From contig CAKTLD010000018.1 of assembly GCA_934572445.1 (NCBI GenBank), positions 1-24,225 on the forward strand: a DNA stretch of 24,225 nucleotides. The letters are read 5' to 3'. Shown here in pieces: positions 6,416 through 14,389 of this stretch. How positions within the stretch are numbered: the stretch's first letter is position 1; each line of letters opens with the position of its first letter. This DNA comes from an uncultured Oscillospiraceae bacterium. Lineage in GTDB: Bacteria; Bacillota; Clostridia; Oscillospirales; Oscillospiraceae. A model generated the notes under the pieces. The model did no database searches and was not told the DNA's origin. It was given only the letters and a program-made list of their open reading frames with translations. A program made the translations under genes and the position numbers.

Positions 6416-7390
6416 TCAGTTCTGCATCCGGATCTGCTCGCCCTCCACCGGTGCATAGACGGTCAGTTCTTCTCCGTCCAACTCTTCCCTGTGCATATCC
6501 ACGGCGCTGATCTGATGGTTGTCGTAGGTCGTGTAATAGTAAATCCCCCTGTCCGCGCTGCAGCAGGAGGTATACAGCGTGATCTCATACTTGCCCTCCC
6601 CCAGCCTGCAGCAGCCCCTCTGCTGGTCCACGCTGCCGAGAATGTGGAAAAACTGGCTCACGCTCTCCTCCTCCGAATCGCCGGAACGAGAGTTCATTTT
6701 CACAAAGGCCGCGCGGACGAACCTCGACTGGGAGGACAGGTCGCCCGGAAGCCCCATCGCTCCCATCCCGCGGCTGTACGCTTCCAGCGCAAGGTCCTTT
6801 GCAAACGTGCTCTCTCCGTTCTCTGCGGCAAGGCGGCGGTAATTGTTCAGGCCGAACATCTGGTAGGGGAACGGCGGATTGTTGGTCAGCACGCCTACCG
6901 GATTTTCGTAGACCATCAGCCCCTCCTGCACTGCTTCCACCGTGATGCACTCGTTCTTATCCGCAACGAGCCAGTGGAGTCGGGCGACCGGCAGTTCCTC
7001 CATAAACGGGGTGTCGGTCAGGTTCACGCGCTTCAGGAACCGCCGCGCTTCCTGTACGGTGGCGCATTTACCAAGAAGCCATGGGATCAGTTCAAACTGG
7101 GCGATGTTGTCCTTTCCCTCCACGCGCCTGCCATATTGCGCGTTTCCCACAAAATTGAGGCCCGCGATGCAAAGCCCCTTCTCATTCACCGCATCGTAGT
7201 ACAGCGGATATCCCCGCATGACACATGCCATCCCGATCATGGCATAGTGTCCCTTGAGCTGCCCGCCGTCCCGCAGGTCGAAGGCATAGTTTCTCGGCGT
7301 GATCACAATCTTATCGCCGTAGGACATCTCGTAATCCAGGGTCCTTCCGAAATAAAAATTCTTTGTTTTATAGGTCGCGGCCGTACACAT
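6416..7390 (-). CDS. bsh: Choloylglycine (bile salt) hydrolase
   Basis: A 324-aa N-terminal-nucleophile amidase that releases taurine or glycine from conjugated bile acids; penicillin V acylase is the sister activity. The start is fixed by chemistry: MCTAATYKTKNFYFGRTLDYE places the nucleophile Cys2 right after Met, and GAGGGA lies seven bases upstream. Other family residues are R16 and D19 (FGRTLDYE), an Asn in GLNFVGNAQY (79 or 83), N170/N171 (GVLTNNPPF) and R223 (SQSRFVR). The N-terminal region is very like BSHs of gut Clostridia, so BSH is favoured over penicillin acylase. There is no signal peptide, so the enzyme is cytoplasmic. It appears monocistronic and is separated from the upstream gene train by a terminator. 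Confidence 0.93.
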   Translation of the reverse strand: MCTAATYKTKNFYFGRTLDYEMSYGDKIVITPRNYAFDLRDGGQLKGHYAMIGMACVMRGYPLYYDAVNEKGLCIAGLNFVGNAQYGRRVEGKDNIAQFELIPWLLGKCATVQEARRFLKRVNLTDTPFMEELPVARLHWLVADKNECITVEAVQEGLMVYENPVGVLTNNPPFPYQMFGLNNYRRLAAENGESTFAKDLALEAYSRGMGAMGLPGDLSSQSRFVRAAFVKMNSRSGDSEEESVSQFFHILGSVDQQRGCCRLGEGKYEITLYTSCCSADRGIYYYTTYDNHQISAVDMHREELDGEELTVYAPVEGEQIRMQN

Positions 7391-7423
7391 GATTCGTCCC
7401 TCATTTCGATCAATGATAGTCAT

Positions 7424-7432
7424 AGTATACCA
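7424..7432 (-). promoter_or_regulatory. Candidate extended -10 promoter of bsh
   Basis: The minus strand reads TGGTATACT, a TGn-extended -10 element, about 35 bases upstream of the bsh ATG. No good -35 is present at normal distance, which is tolerated by extended -10 promoters. Confidence 0.4.
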
Positions 7433-7450
7433 CGCCCGGACAAAAAGAAA

Positions 7451-7483
7451 AAGCAAGGGAAAACGCAGCGCGTTCTCTTGCTT
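7451..7483 (-). terminator. Terminator of the 13-gene minus-strand train
   Basis: On the minus strand AAGCAAGAGAACGC pairs with GCGTTTTCCCTTGCTT (small bulge) and is followed by a T-rich tract. It lies about 90 bases past the stop codon at 7572. Confidence 0.7.
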
Positions 7484-7571
7484 CTCTTGTCAGGCGGCTC
7501 CAATTCGGATATTTTCGTCTTGTCTGGCTGATAGGCTCGCCGCAAGACGAAAGCCGCGCCAAAAAAGCGCT

Positions 7572-7955
7572 TCATTGCTGTTCGCCGCGGCTCCCCGGGG
7601 TAAACAACGCTTTGCGCAGCAGGGCCGCCAGCGCGGCAAGCTGCTCTTCCCCGCAGCACAAGCGAGACGGAGCATGCTCGCAGTCTCCCTCGCCGCGCAC
7701 AGCACGCAGCGCTGTCTCTGCATCGCCGACGGTCTTCTCCACCGCGCTTCTGGCGGCGTCAAAGCCCCGCAATACGCCAAGGCCGTTATAGAGCGCCAGG
7801 AGGCGCTCCTCATCCGACGTGCCCCTGCGTGCTTCTTCATAAAACCGCGCCGCCTTTGCCCATACCGGCGGAAGATCCTCCAGCTCCTCTGCGCGGACAT
7901 CCTCCGCCAACGCGCGGATCGCGGGGAGCATCCGCCGTGCCTGCTGTTCCGTCAT
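7572..7955 (-). CDS. Small unknown protein, translationally coupled to the response regulator
   Basis: A 127-aa, mostly helical, charged protein (MTEQQARRMLPAIRALAEDV at the start). I do not recognise a family. No signal peptide or membrane segment is seen. Its ATG overlaps the stop of the response regulator (ATGA, 4-nt overlap) and CGGAGGAAAACGT precedes it, so it is co-translated with the two-component genes. Residues C90, C99 and C100 are the only cysteines. It is the last gene before the terminator at 7451-7483. A role in modulating the regulator is possible but purely positional. Confidence 0.7.
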   Translation of the reverse strand: MTEQQARRMLPAIRALAEDVRAEELEDLPPVWAKAARFYEEARRGTSDEERLLALYNGLGVLRGFDAARSAVEKTVGDAETALRAVRGEGDCEHAPSRLCCGEEQLAALAALLRKALFTPGSRGEQQ

Positions 7956-8587
7956 ACGTTTTCCTCCGTTTCGATCCGAAAGATCATCTTTGGTCTGCCG
8001 ACCTTGCCGTATACGTTTTCCGCCAAGACGCGCCTGTCCCCCGCCAAATGCTGCAAATAGCGGTACGCCGTCTGTGTGGCAAGCCCTGTGCTGCGCGCGA
8101 TATCCTGCACGGTCATACCCTCTGGCGCGCCGCTCAGCGCCTGCAGAATGAGGTTGACTGTCGCGTCGCTCACGCCCTTTCGTCCGGACTCGCCGTAGAG
8201 ATTCACCCGCTCGCTTTCCATCAGGCGGATATGCAGCTTGATGCGCGAGATCAGGTCAAGCGCCTTAATGGGCTTGAGGGCAAAATCATTCGCTCCCGCC
8301 TGCAAAAAGGCATCCGCCACGGCCTGATCGTCGTCGATGGTAAAGACGATGATCGGCATACGGGCTGAACGCCGCCGCAGCTGCCGCACGCCCTCCACCC
8401 CGTTTGCACCGGGCAGATGGTAATCGATCAGCACGATATCGGCACGCTCCGCGTCGAACAGCGCAATGCCCTCCTCGGCGCTCTGTGCGAGCAGCGGCCG
8501 CCATCCCTGTGACTGGCACATCTGACTGAGCGCATAACGAATCTGACTGTCATCATCAATACACAAAACCGTCAAGGGGGCTGCCAT
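7952..8587 (-). CDS. Response regulator, CitB/DcuR-like
   Basis: A 211-aa two-component regulator. The receiver domain (about 5-118) has the acidic pair D11/D12, phospho-acceptor D55 (IVLIDYHLPG), T83 (VFTIDD) and K105 (ALKPIKA). The C-terminal part (about 145-205) is a winged helix of the type seen in the CitB/DcuR/MalR family, with the ending YGKVGRPKMIFRI. That family usually controls uptake and use of citrate or C4-dicarboxylates, which fits the two permeases encoded upstream. AAGGAG nine bases before the ATG supports the start. It follows the kinase gene after 15 bases. Confidence 0.9.
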   Translation of the reverse strand: MAAPLTVLCIDDDSQIRYALSQMCQSQGWRPLLAQSAEEGIALFDAERADIVLIDYHLPGANGVEGVRQLRRRSARMPIIVFTIDDDQAVADAFLQAGANDFALKPIKALDLISRIKLHIRLMESERVNLYGESGRKGVSDATVNLILQALSGAPEGMTVQDIARSTGLATQTAYRYLQHLAGDRRVLAENVYGKVGRPKMIFRIETEENV

Positions 8588-8602
8588 AGCACCGTTCTCC
8601 TT

Positions 8603-9979
8603 TCAGTTCTCTTTCTGAAAATAAATATAAAACGTCGTACCCTCGCCAGGCTTGCTGCACAGACGGATCGCACCGTGGTGACACTCCACCACCTGCTGCA
8701 CGAAGCTCAGTCCGAGACCGCTTGAACCGCGGCCGGAAAAGCCGCTGTCAAATGCGCTGTGCTGCGTTTCCTCATCCATGCCGATGCCGTTGTCCGAGAG
8801 GGCGAAGCAAACCATCTCCGCACCTTCGTACATGCGCAGCCCCGCCGTCAGGCGGATCGCGCCATGCTCATGATCGATGGCATAGTAGGCATTTTCGATC
8901 AGGTTGACCAGCATACGGGAGACACGGATCTTATTCACCTCAAGCGCAACAGATCCATCCGGCACGCAGTAGGACACGATAGGCGCATACTCCATGGTGG
9001 ATATCTGCGATTTGAGATCCTTTACGATCTCCCCCACGGTCGTGCGCGAGAAATGCGCCTCATCCAGAAATTCCGAGATCAGCTCGTTCATCCGCTCCAC
9101 GCAGCCCTCCGCCTGCGTCAGCTGCTCGATGTGTCGCTCGTTCTGCTCGTCCAGCTTTACGATACCCACCAGCGTCTGGATCGCCGTCAGCGGTGACTTC
9201 AGATCATGCACCAGCTGGTTCAGCTCCAAATGTGCGCGGGCCTCCGTTGCCTGCAGTCGTGCCTTCATCAGCTCGTGCTCCTGCTGTTCCCGCAGCAGGC
9301 TGACGGACTTGATGCGGTTTTCATCGCTCACCAGCGCCGTATAAAGCGCCACGTTGATGCCCATAACCAGCATGATAAACGTCATCGCCGCATTAAGCGC
9401 GTATTCCGCGCCCAGAAATGCCGCAATCTCCTTGATGCTCTCCGATGCCTCGCCGCGGCCAAAGCCATAGCCGTTGAGCGCCGGCATGACATCCAGGCAC
9501 TGCACCGTACACAGCAGGAAAAAGACCATGATCGCCTTTTTTGTCGGCGAGACCATAGCAAAGTCAATCAGCGCAAGCAGAAACAGGCACAGCACCATCA
9601 GCACGGACGGCACACCGAGATCGTAGCGAATACCGTAGAGCGCTTCGATCAGCCAGTAGACCGCCACCACGATCATTGCGATCAGTGACAGATATACCAG
9701 CCGGTAGACCTTGCCGACGGTCTTCTGCCGCACGGCATCCGCCACACAGAAGGCGCCAAGGTAATGCGGATAGGCGCGCAGAATATTCAGCGCCAGCAGC
9801 CGCACGGCCGCCGAGACCACATATACCGATTCCTCATTGTGCAGCGCAAGGGCCAGTTGATCGTACACATGGAAGTTGTCCACGCGGAGAAAAAGCGGCA
9901 TCGTCAGGCTCAGCAGGATCAGACTCAGGCCGAAGATCAGCAGCCGCCAGCTGCGGATCTCAAAGGTTGCTCTTTTCAT
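8603..9979 (-). CDS. Membrane sensor histidine kinase
   Basis: A 458-aa kinase, partner of the adjacent regulator. About six hydrophobic segments fill residues 10-220, followed by a short coiled region (LLREQQEHELMKARLQATEA). The H box is QLVHDLKSP with H258, the N box LVNLIENA with N363, and the G boxes are DNGIGMDE (396-403) and GSSGLGLS (418-425). No periplasmic CitA/DcuS-type PAS domain is present, so although the regulator is CitB-like, sensing probably occurs in the membrane or through a transporter (inference). The ATG at 9979 is preferred to a longer upstream frame because AGGAGG lies six bases before it. Confidence 0.9.
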   Translation of the reverse strand: MKRATFEIRSWRLLIFGLSLILLSLTMPLFLRVDNFHVYDQLALALHNEESVYVVSAAVRLLALNILRAYPHYLGAFCVADAVRQKTVGKVYRLVYLSLIAMIVVAVYWLIEALYGIRYDLGVPSVLMVLCLFLLALIDFAMVSPTKKAIMVFFLLCTVQCLDVMPALNGYGFGRGEASESIKEIAAFLGAEYALNAAMTFIMLVMGINVALYTALVSDENRIKSVSLLREQQEHELMKARLQATEARAHLELNQLVHDLKSPLTAIQTLVGIVKLDEQNERHIEQLTQAEGCVERMNELISEFLDEAHFSRTTVGEIVKDLKSQISTMEYAPIVSYCVPDGSVALEVNKIRVSRMLVNLIENAYYAIDHEHGAIRLTAGLRMYEGAEMVCFALSDNGIGMDEETQHSAFDSGFSGRGSSGLGLSFVQQVVECHHGAIRLCSKPGEGTTFYIYFQKEN

Positions 9980-10009
9980 GCCGCTCCTCCTTTTCCCAAA
10001 AACGCCGAT

Positions 10010-10042
10010 CGTCCTGCGGGCGCGGTGCGCCGCGGCAGGACG
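10010..10042 (-). terminator. Hairpin between the peptidase gene and the histidine kinase, possible attenuator
   Basis: Outer arms CGTCCTGC/GCAGGACG enclose an inner stem CGCGG/CCGCG. On the minus strand five T follow about seven bases after the stem. This could reduce transcription from the transport/peptidase genes into the kinase and regulator genes. Confidence 0.45.
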
Positions 10043-10056
10043 TTCGACTGTCGCTC

Positions 10057-11013
10057 TCACCGGAGCTCCAGATATTGCAGCACATACTGCACCACATCAA
10101 GCTGATCACCCACGCGCCGCTCTACGGGGAAGCCGCGGAAGGTCTCCACCGTGATCGACGGGATCCCCAGCTCATTGGTGACGCTCGCGTTGATGCTGCC
10201 CTCCGGCCCCGGGCCGGTGTAGCCAAACTCATTGGAACAGATCGTACCGTCCTGCGTGGCAAAAAGCAGGTCAAAGAACATCTCCTCCATGCCGTCAAGC
10301 TTTGTGAAGATCAGCGTGCTGCCAAGAAAATCGCGTCCCTCGGTATAAACGATCGCCTCGTGCAGATCCAGCAGCAGGTCCGGCTGCTTATCACCGATAT
10401 CCTCAAAAAGCGCCGCGGCAAAGCGTTCCGCCTCGTTCCCGTTCGCGTCTCCCGGGAAGCTGCGGTTGAGATCCTGCCTGTCCGTCACATAGCGCGATAC
10501 GTTCCTTGCGCCGTTGGCGTTGGCCGGGGCAAGCACATACAGCTCACCGCTGCGGATCGTGGCACCGCGCAGGAGCTTGCCTGCATACCATGCCGCGATC
10601 TCATCGCCGTGGACGCCGGCAACAATATAGACCGTCTTTCCCGGCTGCTCCGCGGTGATATGATACACCGCCGCCTCCGTGATCTCCCCCGCAGTCAGCG
10701 TATAGGTTTCGACCTGCACAGGATACTGCTCGGCGAACAGGTCATCGCCGAAGTCGGAAAAAGCCATCGTATCGATGTCAATATTGCTCTCCGGCTCCTG
10801 CACACGGTAGCCATCCCACAGCATCTCCACGCCGCCGATGGTAACAGTCTGCCACTGTTCATCGGGCGCGGGGCTGGCGTCGCTGTCGGTATCCGCCTCA
10901 TTCGGCTGCTCAGATGTTTCGGACGTTTCGTCCGACCCGGCCTGCCGCGCGCCGCAGGCGGCGCACAGCAGAGCGAGGACCAGCAACATTAAAAATAGAA
11001 ACCGCTTTTTCAA
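10057..11013 (-). CDS. Lipoprotein AstE/AspA-like (M14-related) zinc metallohydrolase
   Basis: A 318-aa exported lipoprotein with lipobox LLCAAC (C20), then an acidic Ser/Thr linker to about residue 55. The catalytic domain carries the succinylglutamate desuccinylase/aspartoacylase zinc pattern: H135 and E138 (AGVHGDE), H218 (LDLHEA), the carboxylate-binding N183-R184 (DLNRSFPGD) and a candidate catalytic E290 (ITVETF). The family removes amide-linked acyl or amino acid groups, here outside the cell. The TTG start sits nine bases after GGAG, which lies within the last codons of the preceding gene; only six bases separate the two genes. It is shorter and more canonical (HGDE) than the two other copies in the locus. 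The substrate is unknown; gamma-glutamyl material is suggested by context. Confidence 0.85.
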   Translation of the reverse strand: MKKRFLFLMLLVLALLCAACGARQAGSDETSETSEQPNEADTDSDASPAPDEQWQTVTIGGVEMLWDGYRVQEPESNIDIDTMAFSDFGDDLFAEQYPVQVETYTLTAGEITEAAVYHITAEQPGKTVYIVAGVHGDEIAAWYAGKLLRGATIRSGELYVLAPANANGARNVSRYVTDRQDLNRSFPGDANGNEAERFAAALFEDIGDKQPDLLLDLHEAIVYTEGRDFLGSTLIFTKLDGMEEMFFDLLFATQDGTICSNEFGYTGPGPEGSINASVTNELGIPSITVETFRGFPVERRVGDQLDVVQYVLQYLELR

Positions 11014-11019
11014 TGTAAG

Positions 11020-12153
11020 TTACTCCTGCGGGTCGGCAAGATATGCGCCGATCCCGTTGTCAATGATCTCCTCATAAGACGGGAAGTCACCGAGATCAAT
11101 CACACCGGCGTCGCCGCTGTATTCCGCGGCGAACATGTTCAGGCAGGTGAGGTGGCGGGCGCAGCGTTCGCTGAGGCTGATGCCGGTGGACGGAAAGTCC
11201 ACGGTCAGCGCGCCGTAGCCGTCAGCGCGGGTGTAGAACTTGTCCTCGCCGTCCACTACCAGCTCGCTGCTCATTTTACCATGCAGACGGCCCTGAGAAG
11301 CATTAGCCGTCTCCATCAGCAGCGCCAGCGTGTCGGTATAGTCTCCCAGCTCGCGGTGCGTCAGACCATGCAGGTTGGTTGGGGAGGCCTCGACCGAGAT
11401 CTGCATCTCATCCTCCACATCCCACAGGCACAGGTTTGCCAGCTCCAGCGCGCGCTCATGCGCGACGATAGCGTTGACCGTCGTGTACTCCGGAGAGGCT
11501 TCGTGCAGATCGGCCGTAATGGTCACGTCGTTTTCCTTGATGAATTCGGTGAGGGCATAGGCCACGCGCTCGGTAAAGGTACCATCGGCACGACCGGGAT
11601 AGGCGCGGTTGATGTTGCGCGTCTCGCTGCCGGAAAGGTGCTGTCCGGACGCCGCGTGAACGTAGACCTCGCTGTCCGGCCACTGATCAATGGGGTTGGT
11701 CGCGCGTGAACCAAAACGGAACCAGCGTGTGCCGTTTTCCGTCTCGATGGTGAAGCGCATTGGCGCTCCCTCCTGCGGATCGGTGCAGGTAAAGGCGCTG
11801 TTGTTCGTACGCGGGATGACATACAGCACGCCGCTTGCCGGCTTGCAGGATTCGATCAGCGCCACAGCGGAAATGAAGCCGGACGGTTCATTGGGATGCG
11901 TGCCGCCGAGCACCAGCATACTTGCGCCCGGCACGCCGGAATCCAGCACATAGATCTCCGTATCGCCCGCCGTTCCTTCCAGAGAGGGCAGGTATTCGCT
12001 CAGCATTTTTATTTCCGTCACGCCCTCACCGGCGTAGATCGGCTCCTGTTCTTTCGCCGAGCGGAAGATCGTGCCGAGATACGCAGTCATACCGATGACA
12101 AACGCGCACAGCAGGATCGCTGTGATCACATTGCGGGAAAGCTTTTTCTTCAT
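11020..12153 (-). CDS. Membrane-anchored AstE/M14-like metallopeptidase (paralogue 1)
   Basis: A 377-aa protein with an N-terminal signal anchor (residues 8-28) and no lipobox, so the catalytic domain faces outward. The zinc-site pattern is H86 and E89 (LGGTHPNE) and H217 (ADLHEASPE), with N182-R183 (RNINRAYPG) and a candidate catalytic E281 (LLMETAN). THPNE replaces the usual GxHGxE. The gene is a clear paralogue of the one at 14390-15538: both share DSGVPG, LGGTHPNE, NPIDQWPD or NPVDQWPD, and the region around HGLTHRELGD. GGGAGGGG before the ATG supports the start. It follows the 49-aa membrane protein gene after 13 bases. It probably trims or releases amino acids from an extracellular polymer or conjugate; no substrate is proven. 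Confidence 0.85.
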   Translation of the reverse strand: MKKKLSRNVITAILLCAFVIGMTAYLGTIFRSAKEQEPIYAGEGVTEIKMLSEYLPSLEGTAGDTEIYVLDSGVPGASMLVLGGTHPNEPSGFISAVALIESCKPASGVLYVIPRTNNSAFTCTDPQEGAPMRFTIETENGTRWFRFGSRATNPIDQWPDSEVYVHAASGQHLSGSETRNINRAYPGRADGTFTERVAYALTEFIKENDVTITADLHEASPEYTTVNAIVAHERALELANLCLWDVEDEMQISVEASPTNLHGLTHRELGDYTDTLALLMETANASQGRLHGKMSSELVVDGEDKFYTRADGYGALTVDFPSTGISLSERCARHLTCLNMFAAEYSGDAGVIDLGDFPSYEEIIDNGIGAYLADPQE

Positions 12154-12166
12154 CTTCGTCCCCTCC

Positions 12167-12316
12167 CTACTTGATCAGCAGCAAACGCAGCAGCAGCGTG
12201 ATCATCACGAGCGCTGCATCGACCTGATACCAGAAGTTCTTTTCCTTGCGGAACATATTGACCGCAACAAGGACGAACAGAAATGCCACAATGGCAAGAT
12301 AGATATATTTTAGCAT
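12167..12316 (-). CDS. 49-aa two-helix membrane protein, copy 1
   Basis: A small protein not recognised from any family. It starts MLKYIYLAIVAFLFVLVAVN, has a charged turn (FRKEKNFWYQ) and a second hydrophobic helix, and ends LLRLLLIK. GGAGGGG seven bases before the ATG is a strong ribosome site. It lies between a permease gene (15 bases upstream) and a membrane-anchored metallopeptidase gene (13 bases downstream). A paralogue with the same N-terminal IY, central Lys pair and C-terminal LRxLxIK lies in the same position in the second module at 15555-15701, which strongly argues that it is a real gene. A likely role is small subunit or adaptor of the permease (inference). Confidence 0.85.
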   Translation of the reverse strand: MLKYIYLAIVAFLFVLVAVNMFRKEKNFWYQVDAALVMITLLLRLLLIK

Positions 12317-12331
12317 AGTTGTCCCCTCCTA

Positions 12332-13609
12332 TCAAGCCGTCAGGAAGCTCAGCGCCGAGGAGTTGAGCATGCACAGCAGTCCCACCAGCACGCACACCAC
12401 GAAAGGCACGACGCAGTTTTTCAGCACGGGGCGGTACTTCAGCCCGACGATCTGCGCGGCATAGTTGCCCGCCAGCGCCGTCGGCGGCATCAGATCGCCA
12501 AGGCAGCACAGGAACGAAAGCATGCAGCACAGCACGATGTCGTTGTGTCCGCCCATCTGCAGCATGACCAGCAGGAACGGCACGCCCATAACGGACGCCG
12601 CACCGTAGGAGCTGATCGCGCCGAAGGCGGGCATGATCGTGCAGGAGAACACATAGAGCATCACCATGCCAAGGCTCAGGCAGCTGACAACGATCCAGCC
12701 GCGCGCGCCCACAAGCGTCAGCACCTGGATGAACATGCCGACGCCCATCAGCTTGCCGAGGACCGGGATCGTGGTGTCCATCGCCTGCAGGGACTTCTCC
12801 CAGAAATTGATCTTGCGGCCGGTAAACAGGCCGATTACGGCGGAAATGAGGAAGATGAGGCAGGTTCCCAGCTGCGGCAGCGAGGGAAACAGCTTCGTCA
12901 CGACCAGCAGCACCGCCAGCACGATAATCGGAATGTATAGCTTAAAGCCGTACTTCTTGCCCGTTTCGGTGTCAAGATTCTTGCACAGCTCGTCGATATC
13001 AAGGTCTTTGCAGTAACGAAGGCCCAGAAACAGCACGGTAAAAATCGCGCAGGGGATCGTCACAAGGAACAGGGGCCCTTCAAAGCCGATATAGGGCATA
13101 TCCACGCCGCCAGCGATCAGCATTGCAGGGATGTTGACCGGGGGCGCCGCCATGCCCATGATCGCGCCGATGGCAATGATCGCACCGGCGCGTTCCTTCG
13201 GAATACCGATCAGCAGCAGCACCGGCGCCACCAGCGCACCGGCGCTGAGCACCGCCGCGGTGGACGAACCGGTGATCATACCCGGAAACATGACCACAAA
13301 CATCAGCAGGATCAGCATCAGCGCAGGACGCTTGTAAAAGTGGGTCACGATGGCCGTATTGAGCGCGGCCAGCGCACCGGACTCCTGGATCACCGTCATG
13401 AACAGCATGGCGGTAGAGATGATGAGCATGGTATCGACATAGGTGAACGTTCCCTCAAACAGGTGCCGCAGAGGGATTCCCTCCCCGCCGACCAGCGCGC
13501 CGACGACCGCGCCGACGACCATGGAGATGCTCACAGGCAGCTTCAGCAGCAGGTTTGCCAGCAGAAAAGCGCCCAGCATCGATAAAAGGCAGATTAGTTC
13601 AATATCCAA
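12332..13609 (-). CDS. Polytopic permease of the DctM/ion-transporter type (paralogue 1)
   Basis: A 425-aa membrane protein with about ten to twelve hydrophobic segments. Two conserved loops mark it: PGMITGSSTAAV (109-120) and MGMAAPPVNIPAM (151-163). They recall the re-entrant loops of DctM-type and related carboxylate permeases of the ion transporter superfamily. The predicted substrate is an organic anion such as glutamate, a dicarboxylate or an acyl-amino acid. The TTG start is supported by AAGGAG nine bases upstream. No DctP/DctQ genes accompany it; instead a 49-aa protein and a peptidase follow directly. A paralogue lies at 15715-16986. The precise family assignment is uncertain. Confidence 0.8.
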   Translation of the reverse strand: MDIELICLLSMLGAFLLANLLLKLPVSISMVVGAVVGALVGGEGIPLRHLFEGTFTYVDTMLIISTAMLFMTVIQESGALAALNTAIVTHFYKRPALMLILLMFVVMFPGMITGSSTAAVLSAGALVAPVLLLIGIPKERAGAIIAIGAIMGMAAPPVNIPAMLIAGGVDMPYIGFEGPLFLVTIPCAIFTVLFLGLRYCKDLDIDELCKNLDTETGKKYGFKLYIPIIVLAVLLVVTKLFPSLPQLGTCLIFLISAVIGLFTGRKINFWEKSLQAMDTTIPVLGKLMGVGMFIQVLTLVGARGWIVVSCLSLGMVMLYVFSCTIMPAFGAISSYGAASVMGVPFLLVMLQMGGHNDIVLCCMLSFLCCLGDLMPPTALAGNYAAQIVGLKYRPVLKNCVVPFVVCVLVGLLCMLNSSALSFLTA

Positions 13610-13639
13610 AACAGTGTTCTCCTTCCGTTGTTATCAAAA

Positions 13640-13673
13640 GCGGCTCCCGCAGAGAAGATTCTGCGGGAGCCGC
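13640..13673 (-). terminator. Intra-operon terminator or attenuator after the DUF6305-like lipoprotein gene
   Basis: A perfect 14-bp GC-rich stem (GCGGCTCCCGCAGA and its complement) with a 6-nt loop. On the minus strand it is followed directly by TTTTGATAA. It lies between the lipoprotein gene and permease 1, so it probably sets a higher expression level for upstream genes than for the second module. Confidence 0.75.
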
Positions 13674-13686
13674 AGGGCGATGCGTT

Positions 13687-14355
13687 TTACTTGGTGAACA
13701 GGTCGGTGAACACGCTCAGAGTATCCTTGGTGGAGTAGATCAGGGTGATGGGCTTGTTGTTCTCCTCGGCATAGTTGGTGAACTTATAGTCGAAGTTGGC
13801 ATCCTCCTTCAGAACGATATAGCTGGCTTCGGCCATAACCATATCGGCAAAGGTGTCGGACAGAGAGCCGCGGCGGGAGGAACCGCCGATATGGCAGCAG
13901 ATGACCTCAACATCGTTGTCCTGGATCGCCTTGATGATCGCTTCGGCACGGGCGGTCTCGTCCGCCTCGGAGATACCGGCGGCGCCGAGGCCCTTGGAGC
14001 TGGCGCCAACGGCGATAACGACGGTCTTATAGTTCGGGATCACGCTGGCATCGGCGGTCGCCTCGTAGGTATAGGTCACGCCCGCCTTCTTCATGACGGT
14101 GTCGAGCATGGCCGCATCAGTGCTCTGGCCGAAGGAGGTCACGAGGATCGGTTCTTCGTACAGGCTCTTATCGATCTCGCCGATGGTGACGATGCTGTTG
14201 TCCGCGCTGGTCTGCATGGTAAATTCAACTTCCTTATTGGGGTCGTACTCCGCGTCGTTGCTGCCGGTGGACGGGGTAGTGTCCTGCTTTTCACCGCAGG
14301 CGGCAAGCGCCAGCACCATAATCGCGGCAAGCAGAAATGCAAGGAACTTTTTCAT
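13687..14355 (-). CDS. DUF6305-like lipoprotein
   Basis: A 222-aa exported lipoprotein with lipobox LALAAC (C20). The mature part contains LVTSFGQSTDAAML, then YKTVVIAVGASSKGLGAAG, and VEVICCHIGGSSRRGSLSD, a pattern I associate with the DUF6305 family of unknown function. The Gly-rich SSKGLGAAG loop and IGGSSRRG suggest a nucleotide- or anion-binding alpha/beta fold, facing outside. GGAGG precedes the ATG. It follows the AstE-like gene after 34 bases and is followed by a strong hairpin, a layout like that of abundant binding proteins. A role as solute-binding or accessory protein of the permeases is inference. Confidence 0.75.
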   Translation of the reverse strand: MKKFLAFLLAAIMVLALAACGEKQDTTPSTGSNDAEYDPNKEVEFTMQTSADNSIVTIGEIDKSLYEEPILVTSFGQSTDAAMLDTVMKKAGVTYTYEATADASVIPNYKTVVIAVGASSKGLGAAGISEADETARAEAIIKAIQDNDVEVICCHIGGSSRRGSLSDTFADMVMAEASYIVLKEDANFDYKFTNYAEENNKPITLIYSTKDTLSVFTDLFTK

Positions 14356-14389
14356 TTTGGTTTTCCTCCGTTTTTCTCAGTTGTTTTTT

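Noticed and set aside
6356..7531. A 391-codon plus-strand open frame opposite bsh
   Set aside because: The minus strand encodes an unmistakable bile salt hydrolase with Cys2 and all catalytic residues.
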